Source of the DNA: Myxococcaceae bacterium
GTDB taxonomy: Bacteria; Myxococcota_A; Polyangia; Polyangiales; Ga0077539
DNA length: 64,000 nt
Assembly: GCA_004297725.1 (NCBI GenBank)
Contig: SCUS01000154.1
Location: forward strand, 30,006-94,005
Direction of reading: 5' to 3'
Under the pieces are notes generated by a model that saw only the letters and a list, made by a program, of their open reading frames with translations, made no database searches and was not told the origin of the DNA. Every line of letters starts with the position of its first letter. Position 1 is the first letter of the stretch. Position numbers and translations under genes: made by a program. Shown here one piece after another: positions 33,716 through 44,147 of this stretch.

Positions 33716-35932
33716 ATGCGCCCCTCCGCGGTGGTCTTCTTGTGCGGTCTGCTCTCGCTCGGCTGCGACTCCGCGGACGTGGCCCCGGCGCCTCCTCCCT
33801 CGGACACCCGAGGCCCCGTCGCGACCATCGACCCCGCCCTGCGCTACGCGGCGATGTGCGCCTCCTGCCACGGCGAGGCCGGGGAAGGGGGACTCGGCTC
33901 ACGGCTCGTCGACTCCGCCCGCTCCGTCGAGCAGCTCACGCAGATCATCGACGAGCGCATGCCCCAGGGAAACCCCGGCGCCTGCCGCGGAACCTGCGCC
34001 TCGTCGATCGCGCAGTACATCAAGTCCCGCTTCACCTCGCAGGCCCTCTCCTGCGCCACCGTCGCGCCGTCCGTGCGTCGCCTCCGCCTCCTCACCCGCC
34101 GCGAGTACCGCGCCACCGTGCGCGACCTGCTCGACCTCCCGGCGCCCTCGACGCCTCCCACCACGCCTCCCGGCACCGACCCCTCGTGCGGGCGCCACCG
34201 CTTCGTGTACTCGCCTCCCAGCGCCGCGCGCAGCGTCCACGTCGCCGGGAGCTTCAACGGCTGGTCCCCCACCGCGTGGCCCATGAGCTGGGTCGAGGGC
34301 GCCCGGGAGTGGCAGGCCGAGCGCGACCTCCCCGACGGAACCTACCAGTACAAGTTCGTCGTCGACGGCTCGCAGTGGGTGAGCGACCCGCGCGCCACGG
34401 CCTCGATGCCCGACGGCTTCGGCGGTCAGAACTCCGTGCTCACGCTCCGCTGCGCCGACGCCGGAGCGCCCGCGCCCGCGCCTCCCGCCGGGGTCGACCC
34501 GGTGGAGGAGGCCACGCGCTCGCTGCCCGTCGAGTCGCGCCCCCAGGGCTTCGCCTTCGACGACAACGCCGACTCTGCGCTGGTCACCTCGGTGCACGTC
34601 AACGAGTACCTCCGCGCGGGCCGCTCGCTCACCGCCGCCGCCTCCTCTCGGCTCCGCGCCGTCGTCGGCTGCGAGGCCTCCGCCGACCGCGCGGCCTGCG
34701 CCAACACCCTCGTGCGGGGCTTCGGCACCAGGGTCTTTCGCAGGCCCCTCAGCGCCGCGGAGATGCAGCGCTACGGCGCCCTCGTCACCGGAGCGCGCGA
34801 CGTCGAGCAGGGGGTGTCCAGGGCGGTGCGGGCGATGCTGCTCTCGCCGTCCTTCCTCTACCGCTCGGAGATGGGGGTCGCTCAGCCCGACGGAACCTTC
34901 CGGCTCACCCCCTACGAGGTCGCGGCCGCGCTCTCGTACACCTACTGGGGAAGCACCCCCGACGCGGCCCTCCTCGCCGCCGCCGCCGACGGCTCGCTCT
35001 CCACCCCCGCCGGAACCGAGCGCGAGGCCCGTCGCCTCCTCGCCGACCCGCGCGCCCGAGCGCAGCTCGCCACCTTCGCGCTCCAGTGGCTCGGTGTGGA
35101 GACCGTCGCCACCACACCGCGGAGCGCCGCGATGTTCCCTGCCTTCACCGACGCGGTGCGCGCCTCGATGCTCGAAGAGGCCCGCCGCCTCGTGACCTCC
35201 GTCGCCTTCGACGGAACCCACCGCTTCGACGAGCTCTTCACCACCCGCTCGACCTGGGTCGACGCCACCCTCGCCAGCTACTACGGCCTCGACGGAGTGA
35301 GCGGCAGCGCCTTCCAGCGGGTCGAGCTCCCGGAGGCTCGTCAGGGCGGCGTGCTCAGCCTCGGCGCGGTGCTCACCCGCTACGCCCACAGCGACCAGGG
35401 ATCGCCCATCCTCCGCGGCCTCTTCGTCCGCTCGGCCCTGCTCTGCGAGGAGTTTCCGCCGCCTCCTCCCAACGCCGGAGGGGTGCCCGACGTCGACCCC
35501 ACGGCCACCACCCGCGAGCGCTTCCGACAGCACACGGCCAACCCCGCCTGCGTGACCTGCCACCGCTACATCGACGGCGTGGGCTTCGGCTTCGAGCGCT
35601 TCGACGCCGTCGGCCGGCTGCGCTCCACCGAGAACGGCCACCCCATCGACGCCACCGGCACCGTCTTCGACATCGAGCGCTTCGGCTCCGACACGCGCTT
35701 CGACTACGCCACTCTCCCTCAGCTCGCCGGGGCCATCGCGCAGAGCGAGGCCGCCCGCTCCTGCTTCGCGCGGCAGTACTACCGCTTCGCCAGGGGCTTC
35801 CGCGAGACCGCCGACCAGCGCTGCGCCGTGCTCGACGTGACCCGCCGCTTCCGCGAGAGCGGCTACGACCTGCGGGAGCTGATGGTGGCCGTGACCCTCA
35901 GCCCCGACTTCGCGACCCGGAGGTCCCCGTGA
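33716..35932 (+). CDS. DUF1592-type c-heme lipoprotein with an inserted CBM48-like module
   Basis: A 738-aa lipoprotein (lipobox LLSLGC, Cys17). A small cytochrome c-like domain has CASCH (48-52). DUF1587 starts at about 121 (RLRLLTRREYRATVRDLLDLP) but is interrupted at about 160-246 by a glycogen-binding/CBM48-like beta-sandwich (VHVAGSFNGWSP, then GTYQYKFVVDGSQWVSDP), and resumes with GFAFDDNADSALVTS. DUF1595, DUF1592 and DUF1588 follow, with a second heme motif CVTCH, then a DUF1585 end. These families were defined in Planctomycetes and occur in Myxococcota; their biochemistry is not settled. A GTGA overlap couples it to the DUF1552 gene, its usual partner. Confidence 0.85.
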   Translation: MRPSAVVFLCGLLSLGCDSADVAPAPPPSDTRGPVATIDPALRYAAMCASCHGEAGEGGLGSRLVDSARSVEQLTQIIDERMPQGNPGACRGTCASSIAQYIKSRFTSQALSCATVAPSVRRLRLLTRREYRATVRDLLDLPAPSTPPTTPPGTDPSCGRHRFVYSPPSAARSVHVAGSFNGWSPTAWPMSWVEGAREWQAERDLPDGTYQYKFVVDGSQWVSDPRATASMPDGFGGQNSVLTLRCADAGAPAPAPPAGVDPVEEATRSLPVESRPQGFAFDDNADSALVTSVHVNEYLRAGRSLTAAASSRLRAVVGCEASADRAACANTLVRGFGTRVFRRPLSAAEMQRYGALVTGARDVEQGVSRAVRAMLLSPSFLYRSEMGVAQPDGTFRLTPYEVAAALSYTYWGSTPDAALLAAAADGSLSTPAGTEREARRLLADPRARAQLATFALQWLGVETVATTPRSAAMFPAFTDAVRASMLEEARRLVTSVAFDGTHRFDELFTTRSTWVDATLASYYGLDGVSGSAFQRVELPEARQGGVLSLGAVLTRYAHSDQGSPILRGLFVRSALLCEEFPPPPPNAGGVPDVDPTATTRERFRQHTANPACVTCHRYIDGVGFGFERFDAVGRLRSTENGHPIDATGTVFDIERFGSDTRFDYATLPQLAGAIAQSEAARSCFARQYYRFARGFRETADQRCAVLDVTRRFRESGYDLRELMVAVTLSPDFATRRSP

Positions 35933-37395
35933 GCCTCAGCTCCAGACGACGCTTTCTCCAGGGCGCCCTCGGGGCCGCCTCGGCGCTGCCGCTCGCGATG
36001 GCCACCCGTCGCCTCGCGAGCGCCAACCCCCGCGGCCTCGCGCGCAGGGTGATCTTCTTCTACTACCCCGACGGCATCGCAGGGCGCTCGCAGAACGGAG
36101 AGCCCAGCTTGTGGAGCGCCTCCGGCCGGGCTCCCTCCATCGCCCTCGGAGAGCTGCTCTCCCCGCTCTCCGCCATCGCGGGCGACTGCGTCTTCCTCAG
36201 CGGGCTCTCCATGGGGAGCACCGACGAGGGGAGCCACCCGGGCGGCGCGAAGAAGCTCCTCACCGCGGTGGACGGGGGCAACGGAGAGTCGGTGGATCAG
36301 TACCTCGCCCGCACCGTCGGCCGCTCGTCGCCCTTCCGTCACATCTACCTCGGCGCCATGGCGACGCAGAACAACGCCTCGGGGGACAAGTTCATCTCGT
36401 ACCCGAGCGCGGGCGTGACCGTGGCCCCGGAGGACGACCCCGTCAGCGCCTTCCGCCGCATCTTCTCGGGGGCCACCCCGGGTACGCCGGCTACCAGCAT
36501 CGACGCGGGCGTGGCCTCCTCCGACGCGGGCCCCGCTGCCCCGGTGGCGGGCGTGGACGACGGCGCCGACGGCCTCTCCCTCGACACCTCCCTCGCCGAC
36601 CTGATGGACCTCCGCGCCTCCCTCGGCGCCGCCGAGCGCACCCGCCTCGACGTGCACCTCGACGCGCTCCACGAGGTGCAGGACCGCCTCCGTGGAATGC
36701 CCCCCTCGATGCCCCCCACCATGGCCGACGCGGGCGGGGTCGTCACCGTCTCCGACGCCGGGCTGCGGCCTCCGCCGTCGCTGCGCTGCGACGCGCCCTC
36801 GATGGCCTTCGACGCCCCGACGGGCGCCGGTCTCTTCGCTCCGGAGAACTTCCCCGCGGTGCTGCGGGCGCAGATCGACACCATGGTGCTGGCCATGGCC
36901 TGCGGGATGAGCCGGGTGGGGGTGATCCAGGCCTCGCAGCACACCAGCGAGCTCATCATGAGCCGCTTTCGTGGGACAGATATGTACGACCCGGGCTTCG
37001 ACATGCGCAGCCACCAGGCCTCGCACTACGGCGCCCGGCAGGACCGCTCCAACCGCCTCTTCAGTGACTATGTGAAGCAGGTGCGCTGGTGGGTGTCGCA
37101 GTTCGGCTACCTGGTCGAGCAGCTCAAGTCTCGCCCCGAGGGGGACGGCACCATGCTCGACCACTCCCTGGTGCTGCTCTGCTCGGAGGTCTCCGACGGC
37201 AACACCCACAGCCACCAGGACATGCCCTTCGTGCTCGCGGGGCGCGGCGGCGGATGCGTGAGCACCGGGCGCGCGATGAGCTTCGACGGCCGCCGCCACG
37301 GCGACCTGCTGGCCACCATCGCCCAGGCCATGGGCGCCAGCGTCGACACCTGGGGCGACGCGGGCTCCGGGGCGCTGCCAGGGCTGCTGGGATGA
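35929..37395 (+). CDS. DUF1552 family protein, Tat-exported
   Basis: A 488-aa protein with a twin-arginine signal (SSRRRFLQGALGAASALP). It shows the DUF1552 layout with RRVIFFYYPDGI, VFLSGLSMGST, GGAKKLL, and the C-terminal SLVLLCSEVSDGNTHSHQDMP, where the paired His and acidic residues look like a metal site. DUF1552 proteins nearly always travel with DUF1592 proteins, as here; the GTG start overlaps the DUF1592 stop. A sulfatase/alkaline-phosphatase-like fold has been suggested for similar proteins. Tat export implies folding, perhaps with a cofactor, before transport. Confidence 0.88.
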   Translation: MSLSSRRRFLQGALGAASALPLAMATRRLASANPRGLARRVIFFYYPDGIAGRSQNGEPSLWSASGRAPSIALGELLSPLSAIAGDCVFLSGLSMGSTDEGSHPGGAKKLLTAVDGGNGESVDQYLARTVGRSSPFRHIYLGAMATQNNASGDKFISYPSAGVTVAPEDDPVSAFRRIFSGATPGTPATSIDAGVASSDAGPAAPVAGVDDGADGLSLDTSLADLMDLRASLGAAERTRLDVHLDALHEVQDRLRGMPPSMPPTMADAGGVVTVSDAGLRPPPSLRCDAPSMAFDAPTGAGLFAPENFPAVLRAQIDTMVLAMACGMSRVGVIQASQHTSELIMSRFRGTDMYDPGFDMRSHQASHYGARQDRSNRLFSDYVKQVRWWVSQFGYLVEQLKSRPEGDGTMLDHSLVLLCSEVSDGNTHSHQDMPFVLAGRGGGCVSTGRAMSFDGRRHGDLLATIAQAMGASVDTWGDAGSGALPGLLG

Positions 37396-37453
37396 GGGAG
37401 ACGATGGGGGGCGGGGCGAAGCTTATGCGCCGGAATGCAGCGCGTGCGTGGGG

Positions 37454-37822
37454 TCAGCGCAGCCGGTCGGCGGCGCGGAAGTACTTCTTCGCGTAGGCGA
37501 CGATCTGCCCGTCGGAGGGGTGATCGACGGTCTCGACGCCCACGATGTTGGGGACGAGCGCCGCGTGGTGGGCGTGGATGTGCTTGATGAGCCCGAGCTT
37601 CGCGTCGGAGGGCCCGGTGATCAGCAGCTCATGGTCGGCGTTGAGCTTCTCGGCGACGTCGTGGAAGAAGCCCGAGGAGTCCTCCTTGCGGCCGCTCACG
37701 GCGGCGCGGCTGCGGACGTGGCGGTGCGGCGCCTCGACGTCGACCTCGTGGACGCTCTCGTCGTCGAAGTCGAAGATGCGGGCCTGGGAGTGGTCGATCC
37801 AGATCACGGTGTGAAGTGCCAT
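37454..37822 (-). CDS. eRF1-domain-like small protein ('translational machinery protein')
   Basis: A 122-aa protein matching a widespread proteobacterial family often annotated as a translational machinery protein: it starts ALHTVIWIDHSQARIFDFD, then has ELLITGPSDAKLGLIKHI and VGVETVDHPSDGQIVAYAKKYF. The fold resembles a domain of archaeal/eukaryotic release factor 1. No function in termination has been shown for such single-domain forms. A leading His cluster (PHRHV) is typical. Transcribed alone. Confidence 0.8.
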   Translation of the reverse strand: MALHTVIWIDHSQARIFDFDDESVHEVDVEAPHRHVRSRAAVSGRKEDSSGFFHDVAEKLNADHELLITGPSDAKLGLIKHIHAHHAALVPNIVGVETVDHPSDGQIVAYAKKYFRAADRLR

Positions 37823-37940
37823 GACCGGGCAAGACTGCAGATGTCGTACCGCGGGCGCGAGCGGGGGAGGCCGGGGGGGTATCGGGGAGGGAGCGGGGCG
37901 GCGTCGGGGCGCTACACCCCTCGCGCCGCCGCCGGTGGGA

Positions 37941-40900
37941 TCACGGGGCGTGGTAGGGCGAGGTGGCGCCGTAGCACTGCGAGTCGTCGCTGAAGGAGCC
38001 GCTCACCGGGGTGAAGTTGGTGGCCCCGGTGCGGCCGCCGTAGCCGTCGTGCGAGGCGTAGCGGCCGATGGACCAGTCGAAGTACAGGCCGTCGAGCGAG
38101 CCGTTGCCGTTGGCGGTGTAGCGGCCCACGCGCGCCCCGGCGGTGTTGTAGACGTCGTAGAGCAGGTTGCTCGACGAGGCCCCGTCCGCGGAGAAGTAGT
38201 AGAACATCCCGTCCCACGCGAAGGTGCCGCCGAAGCAGTAGCTGCCGCACGCGAAGGGCGCGGGGCCCGTCGGGGTGACGGTGCGGACGAAGGTGAGCGC
38301 CGCGCTGCCCGCCGCGGTGGCGTAGTGCCGGATGGAGGTCCCGTCGAAGCACAGGAACTCCGTCGCCGACGACGAGAGCAGGTTGCACTGCCCGGTGAAG
38401 CCGTCGCTGAAGACCACCGGGGAGAAGGCCCCGAGGGCGCCGGTCACCGGGTTGATGGTCCCGATGTAGAGCCGGTTGTAGGCCGACGGGTACTGGGCCT
38501 GGTCGGTGTGCACCACGCTGTTGGTCCCGGGGATGATCACCATCCGACCGAAGGCCGCGCTCGTGGCGTTGTTGGGAGAGTTCGGGTAGCCGCTCGTCCC
38601 CGCCGTGTACGACCAGTACCCGTTGGAGGAGTAGTGGCCCGCGATGATCTGGTTCGAGGCCCGGTGCCAGATGCCGTTCACCAGGTTGTTGGGGTACGCG
38701 TAGCAGGCCGCCGGGCTGTTGAAGACCATCGACGGATCAGGCGTCCCGCTCAGGCACACCGAGCCCGCCGGGCAGGTCGTCACGCAGGCCCCCGCGACGC
38801 ACGAGCGCCCCGCGGCGCAGGCCACCCCGCACGCCCCGCAGTGGGCGCTGCTGGTCCGGAGCGAGGCCTCGCAGCCGTTGCCCGCCGCGAGGTCGCAGTC
38901 GGCGAAGCCCGCGCCGCAGACGAAGTTGCAGTCGCCCGCCACGCACACCGTCGCGGCGTTCGCCCGCGCCGGGCACACCACCCCGCAGCCGCCGCAGTGG
39001 CTCGGGTCGTTGGCCGTCACCACGCAGGAGCCCGCGCACGACGCGAGCCCCGCGGGGCACGACACCACGCACGCGCTGCCGGTGCAGATCTGCCCCGCCG
39101 CGCAGGCCGTCCCGCACGCCCCGCAGTTGCCCCGGTCGGTGGTGAGGTCACGGCACGAGCCCGAGCAGTTGCTCTGCCCCGCCGGGCACGACACCACGCA
39201 GGCGCTGCCCGAGCACACCTGGCCCGCGGCGCAGGCCGTACCGCACGCGCCGCAGTTGGCGCGGTCGTTGGTGAGGTCACGGCACGAGCCCGAGCAGTTG
39301 CTCTGCCCCGCCGGGCACGACACCACGCAGCTCCCGGTGGTGCAGGCCTCGCCCGCCGCGCACGAGCGGCCGCAGGCGCCGCAGTTGGCGCGGTCTCCCT
39401 GGAGGTCGCGACACGAGCCCGAGCAGTCCGTGAGCCCCGCGCCGCAGGACACCACGCAGGCGCTGCCGGAGCACACCTGGCCGGCGGCGCAGGCGGTGCC
39501 GCACGCCCCGCAGTTGCTGCGGTCGTTGGTGAGGTCGCGGCAGGCGCCCGAGCAGTTGACCTGGCCCGCGGGGCACGACACCACGCAGGCGCTGCCGGAG
39601 CACACCTGGCCGGCGGCGCACGCCCGGCCGCACATCCCGCAGTGGGCGCGGTCGCTGGTGAGGTCGCGGCACGATCCCGCGCAGTCGGTGAGGCCGGTGC
39701 CGCACGAGGTCACGCAGGCGCTGCCGGAGCACACCTGCCCCGGGGCGCAGGACATCCCGCAGGCGCCGCAGTGGGCGCGGTCGTTGGTGAGGTCGCGGCA
39801 CGCCCCGCCGCAGGCGCTCTGCCCCGACGGGCAGGAGACCACGCAGGCGCCCGAGGAGCACACCTGGCCCGCGGCGCAGGCGGTGCCGCAGCCGCCGCAG
39901 TTCGTGCGGTCGTTCTGGAGGTCACGGCAGGTGCCCGCGCAGTCGGTGAGCCCGGCGCTGCACGAGACCACGCACGCGCCCGCGGCGCAGATCTGCCCCG
40001 GGCCGCAGGAGTTGCCGCAGGCGTTGCAGTTGGCGCGGTCGCTCTGGAGGTCGCGGCACGACCCGCCGCAGTTGGTCTGCCCCGCCGGGCAGGACACCAC
40101 GCAGGCCGTGGCCGAGCACACCTGGCCGGCGGCGCAGGCCGTCCCGCAGGCGCCGCAGTGGGCGCGGTCGCTCGCGAGGTCGCGGCACGACCCGCCGCAG
40201 TTGGCGAGCCCGGCGGCGCACGACACCACGCACGCTCCCGCGGAGCACACCTGGCCCGCGGCGCAGGCGGTGGTGCACGCGCCGCAGTGGGCGCGGTCGC
40301 TCTGCAGGTCGACGCACGAGCCGCCGCAGGAGACCTGGCCCGAGGGGCACGAGGTCTCGCAGGCGCCCGCCGCGCAGACCTCGCCGGGCATGCAGCCACG
40401 GCCGCACATCCCGCAGTGGGCGCGGTCGCTCTGGAGGTCTCGGCACGAGCCCGAGCAGTCGGACTGGCCCGCGGGGCAGGAGGTGACGCAGGCGCCCGCC
40501 GAGCAGACCTGGCCGCCCGGGCACACGGTGCCGCAGGCGCCGCAGTTGTTGCGGTCGACCTGGAGGTTGGCGCAGTAGCCCATTCCCCCCGCGGTGGGGG
40601 CCATGCAGGCCGTGAAGCCCATGGTGCAGGAGGTCACGCAGCGCCCCGACTCGCAGGTCTCGCCCGACGCGCAGGAGGTCCCGCAGGCGCCGCAGTGGCG
40701 AGGATCACGCTGCAGGTCGGCGCAGGCGCGAGAGCCGTCGGAGGCCATGCAGGTGCTGAGGCCCTGGGCGCAGTTGGCGGCGCAGCTCCCCGCGGAGCAC
40801 ACCTCGCCGGGGCCGCATCGCCGGCCGCAGGCGCCGCAGTGGTCGCGGTCGGTGGCGGTGAGCACGCAGATCTCCGCGCCGACGGTTCCGCCGTCGCTGG

Positions 40901-41222
40901 CGCCCGCCGAGCAGGCGACCTGGCCCGTCGGGCACGAGAGCCGGCAGGTGCCGTTGTCGCACTGCCGACCGCCGGTACAGGCGTTTCCGCACGCTCCGCA
41001 GTTGGCGTTGTCGGCGTTCACGGCGACGCAGCGGTCGCCGCAGAGCATCTGCGACCCGGTGCAGCTCGGGCGCGTGTCCGTCGGGGCGTCGAAGCCGGCC
41101 TCGGAGAGCGAGGCGTCCTGGGATCCGCCGACGACCGCGGTGCCGTCGCACGCCGCGACGAAGAGCGTCGTGGCGATCGCCAGCCACGACAAGCAAGACC
41201 GACCTGTTGGAACCCTGATCAT
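37941..41222 (-). CDS. Giant Cys-rich repeat lipoprotein
   Basis: A 1093-aa lipoprotein (signal ending LFVAAC). After a short linker come 17 repeats of about 43 residues, each with the pattern CPAGQ..C.G.C.DL..DR.HCG.CG..C..GQVC..G.CV. Each repeat has seven or eight Cys, so the rod is likely held by many disulfides. The last ~250 residues form a Tyr/Gly/Ser-rich domain of beta-propeller character without a known motif. Such Cys-repeat surface proteins are typical of Myxococcota. Likely roles are adhesion or surface structure; that is inference. Neighbouring repeats are near-identical in DNA, so repeat number may vary between strains or be misassembled with short reads. Confidence 0.85.
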   Translation of the reverse strand: MIRVPTGRSCLSWLAIATTLFVAACDGTAVVGGSQDASLSEAGFDAPTDTRPSCTGSQMLCGDRCVAVNADNANCGACGNACTGGRQCDNGTCRLSCPTGQVACSAGASDGGTVGAEICVLTATDRDHCGACGRRCGPGEVCSAGSCAANCAQGLSTCMASDGSRACADLQRDPRHCGACGTSCASGETCESGRCVTSCTMGFTACMAPTAGGMGYCANLQVDRNNCGACGTVCPGGQVCSAGACVTSCPAGQSDCSGSCRDLQSDRAHCGMCGRGCMPGEVCAAGACETSCPSGQVSCGGSCVDLQSDRAHCGACTTACAAGQVCSAGACVVSCAAGLANCGGSCRDLASDRAHCGACGTACAAGQVCSATACVVSCPAGQTNCGGSCRDLQSDRANCNACGNSCGPGQICAAGACVVSCSAGLTDCAGTCRDLQNDRTNCGGCGTACAAGQVCSSGACVVSCPSGQSACGGACRDLTNDRAHCGACGMSCAPGQVCSGSACVTSCGTGLTDCAGSCRDLTSDRAHCGMCGRACAAGQVCSGSACVVSCPAGQVNCSGACRDLTNDRSNCGACGTACAAGQVCSGSACVVSCGAGLTDCSGSCRDLQGDRANCGACGRSCAAGEACTTGSCVVSCPAGQSNCSGSCRDLTNDRANCGACGTACAAGQVCSGSACVVSCPAGQSNCSGSCRDLTTDRGNCGACGTACAAGQICTGSACVVSCPAGLASCAGSCVVTANDPSHCGGCGVVCPARANAATVCVAGDCNFVCGAGFADCDLAAGNGCEASLRTSSAHCGACGVACAAGRSCVAGACVTTCPAGSVCLSGTPDPSMVFNSPAACYAYPNNLVNGIWHRASNQIIAGHYSSNGYWSYTAGTSGYPNSPNNATSAAFGRMVIIPGTNSVVHTDQAQYPSAYNRLYIGTINPVTGALGAFSPVVFSDGFTGQCNLLSSSATEFLCFDGTSIRHYATAAGSAALTFVRTVTPTGPAPFACGSYCFGGTFAWDGMFYYFSADGASSSNLLYDVYNTAGARVGRYTANGNGSLDGLYFDWSIGRYASHDGYGGRTGATNFTPVSGSFSDDSQCYGATSPYHAP
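38770..41070 (-). repeat. 17 coding tandem repeats of about 129 nt
   Basis: The middle of the Cys-rich gene is a tandem array with a period near 129 nt. Repeats 10 to 15 are the most alike, which points to recent unequal exchange; the first four are longer and more diverged. Confidence 0.88.
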
Positions 41223-41328
41223 CTGGAACCTCCCAACCGTGAACCGGCCAGACCGGGCGGTGAAGTCCACCGCCGCGGGAGCGCGAGTCTAGTTCAGTTC
41301 AGGGAGGCCCCGTCCGGAGAGAATCGCT

Positions 41329-41811
41329 CTATCCCTCGGCCTGCACCTTCACGGCGACGTCGATGCCGCCTCGCACGCTCTGGGTGACGATGCAGAAGTC
41401 CTCGAAGGTCGCGAGGCAGCTCGTCAGCGCGGGGTGGTCGGCGGGGAGCTTGGTGTGCAGCGTGACGTTCACCCTGCCGATGCGCAGCCGGCGCTGCGGG
41501 TTGCGGACGATCTCGACGTCGACGTCGGCGCTCACCCCGGAGGTCGCGACCTTCGCCTTCTGGAGGCAGAAGACGAGGCTCGCGGCGAGGCAGTTGCCGA
41601 TGGCGGCGGCGAGGATGCGGGCCGCGTTGGGAGCGGCGTCGCGACCGAGCGGCGGGGGCTCGTCGAGCGTCAGCGTCTCGAACTGCTCCTTGTCGAACTT
41701 CACCTTGAACTCGAAGCCGTCGACCTGCTCGACGCGCACCGAGAAGCTGTTGACGACGTCGCTCGGTCGCGGGGCGGGCGCTGCCTCCGCCGGGTCGCTC
41801 TTGGGCTCCAT
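41329..41811 (-). CDS. OsmC/Ohr-family protein
   Basis: A 160-aa OsmC-family protein. The two Cys of the family are present: AAIGNCLAASLVFCLQ and FEDFCIVTQSVRGGIDV. These proteins reduce organic peroxides or handle persulfides through a Cys pair. The gene is the last of a sulfur operon with a rhodanese, a persulfide-dioxygenase-like protein and two YeeE/YedE proteins, so sulfur-linked redox stress is the likely context. Eight nt separate it from the rhodanese gene. Confidence 0.9.
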   Translation of the reverse strand: MEPKSDPAEAAPAPRPSDVVNSFSVRVEQVDGFEFKVKFDKEQFETLTLDEPPPLGRDAAPNAARILAAAIGNCLAASLVFCLQKAKVATSGVSADVDVEIVRNPQRRLRIGRVNVTLHTKLPADHPALTSCLATFEDFCIVTQSVRGGIDVAVKVQAEG

Positions 41812-41818
41812 CGTCGGC

Positions 41819-42169
41819 TCAGCGCTCTACCGGGAGGCCCGCCGCGTTCCACGCGAGCATGCCGCCGGACATGTTGATGATGTGCTTGAAGCCCATCGCC
41901 GCGAGGGCCGCCGCCGCCCGGCCCGAGCGCCCGCCCGAGCGGCACACCATCACGATCTCCTGGTTACGGTCCCAGGCCTTCGCGACCTCCCCGACGGTGG
42001 CGAGCGGGACCAGCTCGGTGCCCGCGATGTGGCCGAGCTCTGCGTTGTACTCCGAGGGCTCTCGCACATCGATCAGGCGCACGCTGCCGCGCGAGGCGGC
42101 GAGGCGCTGCACGTCGATCTCGCGGAAGCCGTTGGGGTTCGGGGTCGAGGCCTGTTCGAGGGTGGTCAT
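41819..42169 (-). CDS. Single-domain rhodanese
   Basis: A 116-aa sulfurtransferase. The active-site loop is CRSGGRS with the persulfide-forming Cys, preceded by IDVREPSEYNAELGHIAG. It moves sulfane sulfur between thiols such as glutathione persulfide and sulfite. In the operon it would link sulfide-derived persulfide to the MBL-fold dioxygenase. 18 nt separate it from the MBL gene upstream. Confidence 0.92.
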   Translation of the reverse strand: MTTLEQASTPNPNGFREIDVQRLAASRGSVRLIDVREPSEYNAELGHIAGTELVPLATVGEVAKAWDRNQEIVMVCRSGGRSGRAAAALAAMGFKHIINMSGGMLAWNAAGLPVER

Positions 42170-42187
42170 GGGGTGATCTGTATCCTC

Positions 42188-43072
<885 letters not shown>

Positions 43073-43165
43073 GGGGGCAACAACTCCTGAGGGTTGCGGA
43101 AGGGCTCTCTGCGCCTCCCGATGCCCGTAGGAGCCATGGGGTCGGCGGAAGGGTTCATGGGGCAA

Positions 43166-43594
43166 TCACTCCCTCCGTGGCAGGGCCCTGGCGACGGCCT
43201 GCTCGATCAGCATCCCGGCGGTCATGCCGACGACGAAGACGAGGGCGCCGGGCGATCCGGCGGCAGCGGAGACCAGGCCGGGCCCGGGGCAGTAGCCTCC
43301 GAGGCCCCAGCCGACGCCGAAGAGGGCGGCGCCGAGCACGAGGCGCAGGTCGATGTCCTTGCGCGTCGGCAGGTGGAACCTCCCATCGAAGAGCGGCGCG
43401 GGCCTGCGGAGGACGACCCGATAGGCCACGAAGTGCACGGCGATGGCGCCCATCATCACGAAGGCGAGGCTTGCGTCCCAGTCGCCGGCGAGGTCGAGGA
43501 AGCCGACGACCTTGGAGGGCCGGGTCATGCCCGAGAGGGCGAGGCCGACGGCGAAGAGGGCGCCCGCTCCGAAGGCGGCGGCGTTGCGCTTCAT
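43166..43594 (-). CDS. YeeE/YedE half-transporter, DUF6691 type
   Basis: A 142-aa membrane protein with four helices. The signature GVGWGLGGYCPGPGLVS contains the conserved Cys of the YeeE/YedE sulfur-transport fold. Together with the next protein it makes the two halves of a channel for thiosulfate or related sulfur compounds. The start overlaps the stop of the partner gene by 4 nt (ATGA). Confidence 0.9.
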   Translation of the reverse strand: MKRNAAAFGAGALFAVGLALSGMTRPSKVVGFLDLAGDWDASLAFVMMGAIAVHFVAYRVVLRRPAPLFDGRFHLPTRKDIDLRLVLGAALFGVGWGLGGYCPGPGLVSAAAGSPGALVFVVGMTAGMLIEQAVARALPRRE

Positions 43595-44022
43595 CGGGCG
43601 CCTCCCAGGAGGTGGCGCACCACGAAGACCGTCGCGAAGCCGGTGCCCATGAAGGTGAGGGTGGCGACCAGAGAGCGCACCGACAGCCGGCTGAGGCCGC
43701 AGACGCCGTGGCCGCTGGTGCAGCCGTTGCCGAGCTGGGTGCCGAAGCCGACGATGAGGCCCGCGAGAAGGGTGACCGGCAGCGAGGCGCTCCAGGCCGA
43801 GGCGAAGGCGGCGGGCCAGGTCAGCCGCACCAGCATCCCCATGGCAGCGAGGCCGGCGAGGAACCAGAACCGAAACGCCCGGTCGCTGGTGCCCTGGCGG
43901 AGCAGCGAGCCATAGAGGCCGCTGATGCCCGCGACCTTGCCGTGGGTGAGGAGGAGCAGCGAGGCGGCGAGGCCGATGATCGCGCCGCCGATCAGCGCAG
44001 GGATGGGCGTGAAGTCGTGCAT
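43591..44022 (-). CDS. YeeE/YedE half-transporter
   Basis: A 143-aa membrane protein with four helices. The motif GTQLGNGCTSGHGVCGLSRLS is the hallmark of YeeE/YedE (YedE-like) sulfur carriers. It is the first gene of the sulfur operon. The ATG at 44022 lacks a clear Shine-Dalgarno. The gap to the stress-protein gene upstream (44023-44147) should hold the operon promoter, but I cannot point to a convincing one. Confidence 0.92.
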   Translation of the reverse strand: MHDFTPIPALIGGAIIGLAASLLLLTHGKVAGISGLYGSLLRQGTSDRAFRFWFLAGLAAMGMLVRLTWPAAFASAWSASLPVTLLAGLIVGFGTQLGNGCTSGHGVCGLSRLSVRSLVATLTFMGTGFATVFVVRHLLGGAR

Positions 44023-44147
44023 GGTTCCCGGGGGGGTGCGGAGGGTGTGTTCGGGCGGAGATGAATAGCCCCAGCGCGGCCGCGAACCAGCCGAATGTGC
44101 GCTGCGGGACTCACCTCCGGTAGTGGGGCTGAGGCCCTCTGGCTCGC

